Assembly: GCF_000144915.1 (NCBI RefSeq)
Contig: NC_014374.1
Span: 496,001-560,000, forward strand
Direction: 5' to 3'
From: Acidilobus saccharovorans 345-15
GTDB taxonomy: Archaea; Thermoproteota; Thermoprotei_A; Sulfolobales; Acidilobaceae
DNA length: 64,000 nucleotides
In this document: positions 8,151 to 16,228 of the stretch, piece by piece
Position numbering within the stretch: the stretch's first letter is position 1
Layout: the number at the start of each line of letters is the position of its first letter
Notes under the pieces: model-generated
Told to the model about the DNA's origin: nothing
Databases searched by the model: none
What the model saw: only the letters and a program-made list of their open reading frames with translations
Position numbers and translations under genes: made by a program

Positions 8151-9037
8151 GCGGGCAGGGGCTCCCCTCTCTTCACCGCGTCCACGAGGCCGTCAATGGT
8201 GTTCTCAAGGAACCCCTTTATCATGAACTCCTCGCCGTCCGAGAGCAGCGACCTCACGTGATCATCGTTCTTGGCCAGCAGGTCCTCCAGGACGCCGTAG
8301 CTGTGATCGCTGGACCCCTTGATGAGCTTGAGCCAGAGGGTCACCTGGGACTTCGCCCTCTCAAGCCATGCCATGGCGTCCCCATGAATCCCGAAGTGGG
8401 TTGGCGCTATACTCCTTGGTTTCAGTGACGCCATCTTATCTATGCTTTCGACGTACATCATCGGCTTGAAGGGCGGCGGCGTGGTGGGCAACATTACCTC
8501 GTGCCCCTTCACTGTAAATATGACGCCTGCCGAGTCCCCGGTGAAGATTATGCCGTCAGGCTCCAGCAGTAAGCTCATGTGGTGACTGGCGTGTCCCGGG
8601 GTGTATATAACCCTTACCCTCGAGCTGCCAAGCTCCAGGACCTTCCCGTCCTCGGCTGGGAAGACCCTCTCAGGGCTCGCTGCGAGGGGCTTACCGTAGG
8701 TGCGCGGCAGTATTGGGGCCACCTTGAAGGAGGCGTCGTAAAGCTTTGAGGGGTCCACTATGTGGGGCACACCCCTGGGGTGCGAGAAGACTATAGCTGA
8801 GGGGAAGTCCTTCAGCAGGTGGGCGGCCGACCCCGCGTGGTCGAGGTGTACGTGCGTCACTACTATTAGGTCAGGCTTTACGCCGAGGGCCTCAAGGCCA
8901 GACCTGAGCTTGTCGTAGGCGCTCTCAGGGCCCGGGTCCACCACGGCCACCTTCTCATCTACTATCACGAAGGATGAGATGTAGCCCCTGAGCTCCCCCG
9001 GGCTAACGTCGATAACTTTCACTTCCGTCAGTTCCAA
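8147..9037 (-). CDS. MBL-fold metallo-hydrolase
   Basis: A 296-residue metallo-beta-lactamase-fold enzyme. The zinc motif THVHLDHAG gives H62, H64, D66 and H67; further ligands lie in TPGHASHH, FTGDSAG and PTHFGIHG. The family covers glyoxalase II, lactonases, arylsulfatases and thioesterases, and nothing here picks one. The C-terminal 90 residues form a helical extension after the last ligand histidine, as in glyoxalase II-like and RNase Z-unrelated hydrolases. The start is apparently TTG 9037, with GAGGTGA directly abutting it, so a slightly later start is possible. It is convergent with the TrmB-like gene and divergent from the EamA gene. Confidence 0.85.
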   Translation of the reverse strand: MELTEVKVIDVSPGELRGYISSFVIVDEKVAVVDPGPESAYDKLRSGLEALGVKPDLIVVTHVHLDHAGSAAHLLKDFPSAIVFSHPRGVPHIVDPSKLYDASFKVAPILPRTYGKPLAASPERVFPAEDGKVLELGSSRVRVIYTPGHASHHMSLLLEPDGIIFTGDSAGVIFTVKGHEVMLPTTPPPFKPMMYVESIDKMASLKPRSIAPTHFGIHGDAMAWLERAKSQVTLWLKLIKGSSDHSYGVLEDLLAKNDDHVRSLLSDGEEFMIKGFLENTIDGLVDAVKRGEPLPA

Positions 9038-9113
9038 TCACCTCAGTTTTGGACGAAGCGCTGGGTTAAAGCTGTGAGTAAGGTGCCAGAATCATAATAA
9101 CAGGCTATATGTA

Positions 9114-10025
9114 TTGGTCAGCTGGCGCGTTTTATCCCTTGCACCCCAGGGGTCCCCTGGAAGGACTTTGCGCGTAGCCGACTACGCCCTAATGGCAGTG
9201 ATGGCTGTCAGCTTCTCGTCAGCTGCCATTCTAGTCGTGCTTAGCGGCGCGCCGGGGCCCGTGGCAGCCACTTGGAGGCTAATAATATCATCGGCCATTG
9301 TAGCGATCTTGGCGTGGGCCAGGGGCTCCATAAGTTCCCTGCTGAAGCTCTCCAGGAGGGACTTGATGATAGCCTTAGCTGGGGGCCTCTTCCTTGCAAT
9401 GCACTTCGACCTGTGGATGACGAGCCTGCGCTACATAAGCGTGGCCGTCAGCGTGACCCTAGTGGACTCCTACCCAGCAGTCCTTATAGTGGTTGGGCTT
9501 GCCTTCTTCAAGGAGAAGTACAGGCCCCTCGAGGTTCTGGGCTCGGCAATAGCCATGGTGGGCGTCGCCCTCCTGTCGCTCTCGGACCCCGGGGACAGTT
9601 TTGCGATTGGCGTGCTGCTGAGCCTGGGAGGCATGGCTGCAATGGTCCTCTACCTCAGCGTCGGGAAGTCGATGAGAACGAGGCTTGACACCTTCAGCTA
9701 CGTCACAGCAATATATGCGCCGGCCGCAGCCTTCAGCGCCGCGGCGTCGCTGGCCCTGGGCTACAACCTGCTTTACTATAGCGTTAAAACGTGGCTGTGC
9801 TTTCTGGGCCTGGCCCTTGTCCCAATGATGGGCGGCCACACGGTGATGAACTACCTTATAGGTAGGAGGAACTTCATAGCGTCCACCATAGCAATGATGG
9901 CTGAGCCCGTGGGCTCCGCGGTCCTGGCTTACCTAATACTTGGTCAAAGCATACTTTTCATACAGTATGTATATATGGCAGTCACTCTTGCAGGCATAGG
10001 GCTTGCCGTGGTGCCTCAGGGTTAA
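9114..10025 (+). CDS. EamA/DMT-family transporter
   Basis: A 303-residue membrane protein with about ten hydrophobic helices in two EamA repeats. Typical landmarks are the proline/arginine segment GAPGPVAATWRLIISS in helix 2, SVTLVDSYPAVLIVVGLAFF in helix 4, and the second-repeat end NFIASTIAMMAEPVGSAVLAYLIL. Members export or import metabolites such as amino acids or nucleotides. The start is TTG 9114. It shares a 76-base divergent region with the MBL gene. The next gene downstream has its own promoter. Substrate unknown. Confidence 0.88.
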   Translation: MVSWRVLSLAPQGSPGRTLRVADYALMAVMAVSFSSAAILVVLSGAPGPVAATWRLIISSAIVAILAWARGSISSLLKLSRRDLMIALAGGLFLAMHFDLWMTSLRYISVAVSVTLVDSYPAVLIVVGLAFFKEKYRPLEVLGSAIAMVGVALLSLSDPGDSFAIGVLLSLGGMAAMVLYLSVGKSMRTRLDTFSYVTAIYAPAAAFSAAASLALGYNLLYYSVKTWLCFLGLALVPMMGGHTVMNYLIGRRNFIASTIAMMAEPVGSAVLAYLILGQSILFIQYVYMAVTLAGIGLAVVPQG

Positions 10026-10124
10026 TACGCCGCAGAGTTCCGTACTTAGTGGGCAGGGCGGAGATTCCATAAACTCCTTATAACTTTTAAGAACACAGCT
10101 AACAGAGAAGCGGGGTGAGCCAGC

Positions 10125-10397
10125 GTGTCAGCCGCACAGGTAAGTACTGAGGAGAAGATTAGGCTTGCCATGACCATTCTGACCACAATAGTAAACGACG
10201 CGGGTGTTCCAAGAAACATAAGGAGGGCCGCCGCCACGGCGCTGACCTACCTAAGGGATACCAAGCTGTCGCCTGCCGTGAGGGCAGCCAACGCGGTGGG
10301 GGCCCTTGACGAGATAAGTCAGGACCCCAACATGCCCCTCCACGCTAGGACTAAGATATGGCAGGTTCTCACCACACTGGAGACCATAAGGGATTAA
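10125..10397 (+). CDS. UPF0147 family protein
   Basis: A 90-residue, all-helical soluble protein. The segment [21 protein letters not shown] followed by [32 protein letters not shown]-like text is characteristic of UPF0147, a small family nearly universal in archaea and of unknown role. GTG 10125 follows a good GGGGTGA Shine-Dalgarno; a TATA-like CCTTATAAC lies around 10078. The stop overlaps the convergent neighbour by four bases. Function is unknown; wide conservation suggests housekeeping. Confidence 0.9.
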   Translation: MSAAQVSTEEKIRLAMTILTTIVNDAGVPRNIRRAAATALTYLRDTKLSPAVRAANAVGALDEISQDPNMPLHARTKIWQVLTTLETIRD

Positions 10398-10984
10398 CAT
10401 CCGAGTCCTGAGAGGCCCAGCATGATGTCCATGAGGCGTGGCTCCTCAAGGCCTTCCTCCAACGCCCACTTTTTGTCTTCGCTTATTTGTTTGTTGAGAC
10501 CCACTATAACCCTGGGCCCCCTTCTCCAGAGCGATGAGATTTCCTTAGCACCCTTGAGCCCCGGCACTATCAGCGGGAGCCTCGCGTTAACAATGAGGGA
10601 CGAGGCCTCAACTGAGGCAGGCGACGTGAACCCCCTGACCAGGTAGATAAACGTTGGCTTCGCTGATGCCACCAGCCTGGCGATCCACGCTACAGCCTCC
10701 TCTAGGTCAAGCACATCAACGAGGGCCCAGCCCCTGACTGGGGCCCTAAGGGACTCGACGTCCCCGTCAGCCAGCGTGGCCTCCCCTATTACCCTTAGGT
10801 CACCTGGCCTCCTCACCTTGGCTGTGGCCTCCCCGGCATCCTTAAGGAGGCCCAGCGGGTCAGTTATGGACGGCCTTCCAGAGGCGACGCTGAGGGTCAC
10901 CATGGGCCAGTCCTCCACTAGGGCCACGCAGGCGGCCCTGCCGCCAGGGCGCCAGAGGAGGTCGTAGGGTCCCTCGCTGAGCAC
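10394..10984 (-). CDS. Unrecognised soluble protein
   Basis: A 196-residue protein I cannot assign. It is alpha/beta in pattern: alternating hydrophobic strands ([42 protein letters not shown]) with intervening helices. Charged residues and one acidic run sit in the C-terminal helix. No clear nucleotide, metal or membrane motif was found. The start is GTG 10984; the frame stays open about 20 codons further upstream but without a usable start. It is convergent with UPF0147 and divergent from the acyl-CoA synthetase, whose promoter region it shares. Coding is supported by length and codon pattern only. Confidence 0.6.
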   Translation of the reverse strand: MLSEGPYDLLWRPGGRAACVALVEDWPMVTLSVASGRPSITDPLGLLKDAGEATAKVRRPGDLRVIGEATLADGDVESLRAPVRGWALVDVLDLEEAVAWIARLVASAKPTFIYLVRGFTSPASVEASSLIVNARLPLIVPGLKGAKEISSLWRRGPRVIVGLNKQISEDKKWALEEGLEEPRLMDIMLGLSGLGC

Positions 10985-11075
10985 CAGGGCGTAACCGCTG
11001 TCCCTGAGGACTTCCCTAGCTGACGCCGTCTTAGGTCCTATTTAAAGGGGCCCAAGGTGGCTTATTTAAGTAGTT

Positions 11076-11128
11076 TTTACGAATAATCCTCTTATATTTT
11101 CCTTATCGTAAACTTCCTTCAGAAGGAA
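11076..11128 (+). promoter_or_regulatory. Promoter of acyl-CoA synthetase with two symmetric elements
   Basis: A TATA-like CTTATATTTT lies at 11091-11100. It is flanked by TTTACGA (11076-11082) and its inverse TCGTAAA (11106-11112). Immediately downstream is a perfect 15-base palindrome, TTCCTTC-A-GAAGGAA (11114-11128), covering the expected transcript start and ending seven bases before the GTG. Two different operators, or one extended one, could act here. Confidence 0.55.
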
Positions 11129-11135
11129 AAGAGAG

Positions 11136-12827
11136 GTGTACACACCTGTGTCCCTACCTGAGGAGGTCCCAGACAGGCCAGGCTCGGAGCTGACTATAAC
11201 AAGGATATACGAGAGGGCCAAGTACCTGTTCCCTGACCAGGAGATAGTCTACAGGACGAGGAGGGGGGTCTTCAGGTACACTTACTCGGACTTTGCTGAC
11301 CGCGTTGAGAGGCTGGCGTCGGCCCTGTCGTCGCTGGGCGTCAAGGGGCTCGACAGGGTCGCCACGATGGACTGGAACACGCACTGGCACCTTGAGGAGT
11401 ACTACGCGGTTCCAATGATGGGCGCCGTGCTTCACCCGGTCAACGTAAGGCTTGCGCCCCAGGAGATAGTCTATACGATGAACCAGGCCGAGGACTCTGT
11501 CCTGATTGTTAACGCTGACTTCCTCCAGCTGGCGGAGGCGGTGGTGCCGAACGTCAAGAGCATAAAGCACGTGATAGTTGTTGACGCGGACTCCGTGCCC
11601 AGCAAGGTAGGAGGGGTTCAGGCCTACCACTACGAGGACCTACTTAAGGAGCGCGGCGGCAGGTTCGAGTTCCAAGCCCTCAACGAGAGGAGGCCGGCAT
11701 TCATGTTCTACACCAGCGGCACCACGGGCCTCCCCAAGGGGGTGTACCACAGCCACAGGCAGGTGGTTCTGCACGCCTTCTCAATACTGTCATCAGTCGC
11801 TGGGTTCGGGGCAGGTCCCAAGGGAATACAGATAACCAGCAGGGACGTGAGCATGATAGTTGTGCCCATGTACCACGTGTATGCCTGGGGCTTCCCGTTC
11901 TCATCAATAATGTCAGGGCAGAAGACCGTGCTCCCAGGGAGGTTTGACTCAAAGGCCTACCTTGAACTCATAAAGCAGGAGAAGGTCACCTACTTCGCTG
12001 GCGTGCCGACCATCCTCTACATGCTTCTGACCGATCCGGAGAGCGAGAAGTACGACCTGAGCGGGGTCATATTCATAAACGGCGGCTCGGCGCTGCCCGA
12101 GGGGCTGGCCCTTATGGCTGAGAGGAGGGGCATGAAGGTCTTCGTGGGCTATGGCCTCACGGAGACGGCCCCCGTGCTTACGCTGGCGCTCCCGCCCTCA
12201 AGGCTTCAGGATAAGCTGAGCGACAGGGAGCTCTTCTACATAAAGTTAAGGACTGGCTACCCAATATTCTTCGTGGACATAGCGGTCGTCGACCAGGACG
12301 GGAAGCCTGTGCCGAAGGACGGCAAGACTCTTGGAGAGGTGGTCGTCAGGGCTCCATGGGTCACCTACGAGTACTACAAGGACCCTGAGAAGACGGAGGC
12401 CGCGTGGAGGGGAGGCTGGTTCCACACAGGCGACCTGGCGGTGTGGTACCCCGACGGCAGCATACTGATCATGGACAGGGAGAAGGACGTGATAAAGAGC
12501 GGGGGCGAGTGGATAAGCAGCCTAAGGCTTGAGGACGCAATAAGCCAGCACCCGGGCATTCTGATGGTCACAGTTATAGGCGCCAAGCACCCCAAGTGGG
12601 GCGAGAGGCCTGTCGCCCTGGTGGTTCCAAGGAGGGGCTGGGAGGGCAAGCTTACCACAGAGGAAATAAACAGGTTCCTCACGGAGAACTTCGTTAACAG
12701 GGGAGCTATACCAAAGTGGTGGCTTCCCGACAAGGTAATAGAGGTCCAGAGCCTGCCCCTGACAAGCACTGGTAAAGCCGACAAGAAGGTGCTCCGCGCC
12801 CAGTACAGCGACGTTTTAGCAAAGTAA
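11136..12827 (+). CDS. AMP-forming acyl-CoA synthetase (medium/long-chain type)
   Basis: A 563-residue enzyme of the ANL superfamily that activates a fatty acid with ATP and CoA. Core motifs are in order: MFYTSGTTGLPKGVYHSH (AMP-binding loop, about 188-205), GYGLTETAP (A5), GWFHTGDLAVWYPDGS with IMDREKDVIKSGGEWIS (hinge and C-domain), and the catalytic lysine in LTSTGKADKK. The length and the GGEWIS motif fit medium- to long-chain fatty acyl-CoA synthetases rather than acetyl-CoA synthetase. GTG 11136 follows GAGAG. A second, larger synthetase is at 38663. Exact chain length is unknown. Confidence 0.92.
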   Translation: MYTPVSLPEEVPDRPGSELTITRIYERAKYLFPDQEIVYRTRRGVFRYTYSDFADRVERLASALSSLGVKGLDRVATMDWNTHWHLEEYYAVPMMGAVLHPVNVRLAPQEIVYTMNQAEDSVLIVNADFLQLAEAVVPNVKSIKHVIVVDADSVPSKVGGVQAYHYEDLLKERGGRFEFQALNERRPAFMFYTSGTTGLPKGVYHSHRQVVLHAFSILSSVAGFGAGPKGIQITSRDVSMIVVPMYHVYAWGFPFSSIMSGQKTVLPGRFDSKAYLELIKQEKVTYFAGVPTILYMLLTDPESEKYDLSGVIFINGGSALPEGLALMAERRGMKVFVGYGLTETAPVLTLALPPSRLQDKLSDRELFYIKLRTGYPIFFVDIAVVDQDGKPVPKDGKTLGEVVVRAPWVTYEYYKDPEKTEAAWRGGWFHTGDLAVWYPDGSILIMDREKDVIKSGGEWISSLRLEDAISQHPGILMVTVIGAKHPKWGERPVALVVPRRGWEGKLTTEEINRFLTENFVNRGAIPKWWLPDKVIEVQSLPLTSTGKADKKVLRAQYSDVLAK

Positions 12828-12956
12828 ATGGCGAGTCCTCGGAAGTTAGGCCAGAAGGGAGCGAAGTCGTGACTACATTTCAAGATCTTCCTTATGTATG
12901 AATAGGAGGCCCTTTAATATTTCTGAGCGCAGGTGGATACCTGCAGGTGTGCGCTC

Positions 12957-14312
12957 TTGGCAGAGGAGGAAGAGGGCACAGAGGAGTGGTATAAGCTGAG
13001 CACGGAGCTCCACAGGTTCTACGGCGGCAAGATAGAGGTTCTGCCGAAGGTGCCAGTAAGGAGGCTGAAGGACTTTGCCATATGGTACACCCCAGGCGTC
13101 GCCCAGCCCAGCAGGCTCATAAGCTCGGACCCAGACCTCTCCTTCGAGCTCACCTCCAGGTGGAACACTATAGCCGTCGTGAGCGACGGCACCAGGGTTC
13201 TGGGCCTCGGCAAGGTCGGCCCCGAGGCCGCCTACCCGGTGATGGAGGGCAAGGCGCTGCTCTTCAAGTACCTGGGGGGCGTCGACGCCGTGCCCATAGT
13301 GCACAGGGCCAGGGACGCGGCCAAGTTCGTGGAGCTCCTTCAGCTCATAGAGCCCTCCTTCGGCGGCATAAACCTTGAGGACATAGAGAAGCCCAAGTGC
13401 TTCACCATACTGGACGAGGCCAGGTCGAAGCTCCAGATACCGGTGTGGCACGACGACCAGCAGGGGACAGCGACTGCCGTGCTCGCAGGCCTCATCAACG
13501 CGCTTAAGGTTGTTGGCAAGAAGCTCCAGGACGTCAGGATAGTGCTCTTTGGGGCTGGGGCAAGCAACGTGGCCTTCTACAGGCTGCTGAAGGCCCTGGG
13601 GCATAATATGCACAACGTGGTCGCGGTTACTACAAAGGGTGTCCTCCACCCTGAGATGAAGGACATAGACAAGCTCATGCTCACAGATCCATACCAGTAC
13701 CAGATAGCCATAGAGACCGGCGGAGGAGGGCTCCCACCTAATTCGCCTATCGAGAAGGCCTTCGATGGGGCGGACGTCGTAATAGCCGCCTCAGTGCCGG
13801 GCCCTGGAGTCATAAGGCCCGAGTGGGTCTCGAGGATGAACAGGGACGCCGTGGTGTTCGCCCTGGCGAACCCGGTGCCCGAGATATGGCCATCGGAGGC
13901 CAGGAGGGCCGGGGCCAGGGTGGTGGCCACGGGAAGGAGCGACTTCCCTAACCAGGTCAACAACAGCCTCGTCTTCCCGGCGGTCTTCAGGGGGGTGCTG
14001 GACGTGAGGGCGAGGACAATAACCGACACCATGGCCATAGCGGCCGCGGTGGAGCTCGCTAAGTTCGCCGAGGAGAGGGGGGGCGTGGGGGAGGAAAGGA
14101 TACTGCCCACCATGGAGGAGTGGGAGGTCTACCCGAGGGTCGCCGCGGCAGTTGCGGTTAAGGCTGTGGAGGAGGGGGTCGCCAGGAGGACTACCACTTA
14201 CAGGGAGGAGCTGGAGAGGGCGACCGAGATAATAGGGACCGTGAGGCAGAAGATCCAGCTGCTCTGGGGCAACGGCATTATACCTAAGCCCCCTGTTGAC
14301 TATCAGGGGTGA
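12957..14312 (+). CDS. NAD(P)-dependent malic enzyme
   Basis: About 451 residues, the size of prokaryotic malic enzymes, which oxidatively decarboxylate malate to pyruvate. Visible are FAIWYTPGVAQPSR (tyrosine acid/base region), GLGKVGPEAAYPVMEGKALLFK with the catalytic lysine, IPVWHDDQQGTA, the Rossmann stretch VLFGAGASNVAFYRLL, and the end of the active site at ATGRSDFPNQVNNSLVFPAVFRG-like text. TTG 12957 with AGGTG upstream is preferred over GTG 12933, since a TATA element at 12913-12920 predicts transcription from about 12942. Two acetyltransferase genes follow with overlaps, so all three are one operon. It links C4 acids to pyruvate, fitting the fumarase at 36100. Confidence 0.93.
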   Translation: MAEEEEGTEEWYKLSTELHRFYGGKIEVLPKVPVRRLKDFAIWYTPGVAQPSRLISSDPDLSFELTSRWNTIAVVSDGTRVLGLGKVGPEAAYPVMEGKALLFKYLGGVDAVPIVHRARDAAKFVELLQLIEPSFGGINLEDIEKPKCFTILDEARSKLQIPVWHDDQQGTATAVLAGLINALKVVGKKLQDVRIVLFGAGASNVAFYRLLKALGHNMHNVVAVTTKGVLHPEMKDIDKLMLTDPYQYQIAIETGGGGLPPNSPIEKAFDGADVVIAASVPGPGVIRPEWVSRMNRDAVVFALANPVPEIWPSEARRAGARVVATGRSDFPNQVNNSLVFPAVFRGVLDVRARTITDTMAIAAAVELAKFAEERGGVGEERILPTMEEWEVYPRVAAAVAVKAVEEGVARRTTTYREELERATEIIGTVRQKIQLLWGNGIIPKPPVDYQG

Positions 14313-14317
14313 GCTGC

Positions 14318-14797
14318 TTGTACGCGGAGACAGGCATAAACATAAGGAGGGCGATCAAGGAGGACGTGAAGCAGCTCTCGGAGCTCATCTACAGGTTCTA
14401 CTCGTTCAACGCTGAGTTTGACCCCAGCTGGGCGGCAGTAAATAACCTCAGGGAGCTAGCTAATGATCGTGCCAACAAGCTTGTTGAGGACCAGGAGTCG
14501 CTTGTCCTGGTGGCCGTCCAAGGACTCGAGGTCATAGGGTACCTCGTGGCCTACGTTGAGGAGAACGACCTACTGATAAATGGTAGGCAGCTGGTGATCA
14601 AGGAGCTCTACGTTAAGCCGGAGCAGAGGAGGCAGGGCGTGGCGACCCTCCTGGTGAATAGGGCCAGGGACGAGGCCAGGAAGCAGGGGGCGTCGCTAGT
14701 GACGGTTGAGTTCCCAGCTGGAAATAAAATAGCTGAGGACCTCTACGCTAAGATGGGGTTCAGGCCGTACCTGGTCAGGTACGTGAAGGAGGTGTGA
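14318..14797 (+). CDS. GNAT-family N-acetyltransferase, first of a tandem pair
   Basis: About 159 residues with the GNAT fold: IRRAIKEDVKQLSELI at the start, the acetyl-CoA pyrophosphate loop VKPEQRRQGVATLL (Q/R-x-x-G-x-G/A type, about 105-118), and the closing FPAGNKIAEDLYAKMGF. TTG 14318 follows GGGGTGAG; a GTG at 14309 overlapping the malic-enzyme stop is the alternative. It is clearly homologous to the next gene along its whole length. Coupling to malic enzyme suggests acetylation of a metabolite or of protein lysines in the same pathway, which is inference. Confidence 0.85.
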   Translation: MYAETGINIRRAIKEDVKQLSELIYRFYSFNAEFDPSWAAVNNLRELANDRANKLVEDQESLVLVAVQGLEVIGYLVAYVEENDLLINGRQLVIKELYVKPEQRRQGVATLLVNRARDEARKQGASLVTVEFPAGNKIAEDLYAKMGFRPYLVRYVKEV

Positions 14798-14799
14798 GC

Positions 14800-15288
14800 A
14801 TGTCGATAGAGAACATAGTGATAAGGAACATGACAGAGGCCGACATAGATCAGGTAGCCGAGCTCGTGGTAAGGCTAAAGGGGCTCAACGAGGAGCTGGA
14901 CCCGCACTTCAAGGTGGTTCCCAACATATATGACGTGGTCAAGGAGTACCTTGCAAGGTCGCTTAAGGATGAGAACACGGTGGTGCTTGTCGCTGAGGAC
15001 ACGTCGAACAAGGTGATAGCGGGGATCATAAGGTTTGTCATAGAGGACAGGCTCTTCTACGAGCCAAGGCTTAAGGCCCAGATAACGGACTTTTACATCA
15101 GGCCTCAGTACAGGAGGAAGAGTCTTGGCAAGATGCTGATAGACAAGACGTTCGAGGAGGCACGGAAGAGGGGGGCAGGGATAGTGACGGCTATTTACCC
15201 AGCAGGCAACTCAATAGCCGACAGCTTCTACACGAGGCTCGGATTCACGGAACTCAACAAGGAGCTTTACAAGCCTTGCAGCATTTGA
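14800..15288 (+). CDS. GNAT-family N-acetyltransferase, second of a tandem pair
   Basis: A 162-residue paralogue of the preceding gene, with IRNMTEADIDQVAELV at the start, acetyl-CoA loop IRPQYRRKSLGKMLI, and YPAGNSIADSFYTRLGF near the end. The loop has S-L-G where the first copy has G-V-A, so both keep the phosphate-binding shape with different side chains. ATG 14800 lies after GAGGTGTGAGC, overlapping the previous stop region. The pair may form a heterodimer. It ends 90 bases before the DtxR-like gene, which has its own promoter. Confidence 0.85.
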   Translation: MSIENIVIRNMTEADIDQVAELVVRLKGLNEELDPHFKVVPNIYDVVKEYLARSLKDENTVVLVAEDTSNKVIAGIIRFVIEDRLFYEPRLKAQITDFYIRPQYRRKSLGKMLIDKTFEEARKRGAGIVTAIYPAGNSIADSFYTRLGFTELNKELYKPCSI

Positions 15289-15377
15289 GCTGTATTACTG
15301 ACGCCTACCTGATGGCCTGCGTCCCTCAAGGGCTACCTACTAACTCTTTTTACCCTTCTGGCAAGCTAAAGCTAAGG

Positions 15378-15788
15378 GTGCTTGTGACGTACACCGGCAG
15401 CAGGCCCATATCACCCAGCCTGCAGGAGTACCTGACGGCCATTTACAAGCGCGGGGGCCTCAACTCGTGGGTTCGCACTACGGACGTCGCTGCAGACCTG
15501 GGGATGACCCCTGCCAGCGTCACCGAGGCATTCAGGAAGCTCGCGGCCCTCGGCTACATTGACTACATACCGTACAGGGGGGTGAAGCTGACGGAAAGCG
15601 GGGCCTCGGTGGCAGAGCCCATAGTGAGGAGGGAGATGCAGATAAGGTCCGCCCTGATTACCATGGGCATAAGTGAGGCGGAGTCCGAGAGGCTGGCGTG
15701 CATGCTTGAGCACGCTATGAGCGACGAGGCCGTCGAGAAGCTTAGCGACTTTGTGAAGAGGTGCTCAGGTGGCGGCCATGGGCAATAA
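15378..15788 (+). CDS. DtxR-family metal-dependent regulator
   Basis: About 136 residues. The N-terminal winged helix begins at SPSLQEYLTAIYKRGG and has the recognition region MTPASVTEAFRKLAALGYID. The C-terminal half holds ACMLEHAMSDEAVEKL, matching the C-x-x-E-H primary metal site of DtxR/MntR proteins. The ancillary-site histidine of DtxR appears replaced in EPIVRREMQIRSAL. There is no SH3-like third domain, so it is of MntR size. A TATA-like CTTTTTAC at 15346-15353 makes GTG 15378 nearly leaderless; GTG 15384 is an alternative. It overlaps the NikR-like gene downstream. Confidence 0.82.
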   Translation: MLVTYTGSRPISPSLQEYLTAIYKRGGLNSWVRTTDVAADLGMTPASVTEAFRKLAALGYIDYIPYRGVKLTESGASVAEPIVRREMQIRSALITMGISEAESERLACMLEHAMSDEAVEKLSDFVKRCSGGGHGQ

Positions 15789-16227
15789 GGTGAGGTTTGG
15801 GGTAAGCCTTCCTGATGACCTGAGCAGGGAGCTGGACCTCTTGGCAGCCAAGGTTAACGTGAGCAGGAGCGAGCTCGTGGAGCAGGCGCTCAGGAACATG
15901 CTGAGCGACTACATACATTACTTGGTTCCACACGACTGCGATGGAGTTATGGTTGCGCTGTGCCCTGAGAGCAGGGGAAGCGAAGACATAATAGAGCAGT
16001 ACTCGGACATAGCTGAGACCTACATACACGCGCACAGGAACGGCAAGTGCTTTGAGGTCCTGATGCTCTCAGGGCCCTCCCAAAGGATATCAGAGCTCCA
16101 CGGCAAGCTGCTCGCGGCGGGGTGCGGGGTCAGGTTCCTCCCGAGCCTCTCCCTGGAGTCCTACTTCTCAATGCCGGAGAGCGCGGCCCAACCGACGAGG
16201 AAAGGGGAGGAAAGGGTGACCCTCTAA
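15778..16227 (+). CDS. nikR: NikR-like ribbon-helix-helix metal regulator
   Basis: About 149 residues with NikR architecture: an N-terminal ribbon-helix-helix (VRFGVSLPDDLSRELDLLAA, then VSRSELVEQALRNMLSDYI) and a C-terminal ACT-like domain. The nickel-site region reads YIHAHRNGKCFEVLMLSG; the H-x-H and Cys are present, but the spacing is one residue shorter than in enterobacterial NikR and the fourth ligand histidine is not obvious. Metal choice may therefore differ. ATG 15778 (or GTG 15769) lies within the end of the DtxR-like gene. No nickel transporter is adjacent. Confidence 0.78.
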   Translation: MGNKVRFGVSLPDDLSRELDLLAAKVNVSRSELVEQALRNMLSDYIHYLVPHDCDGVMVALCPESRGSEDIIEQYSDIAETYIHAHRNGKCFEVLMLSGPSQRISELHGKLLAAGCGVRFLPSLSLESYFSMPESAAQPTRKGEERVTL

Positions 16228-16228
16228 G

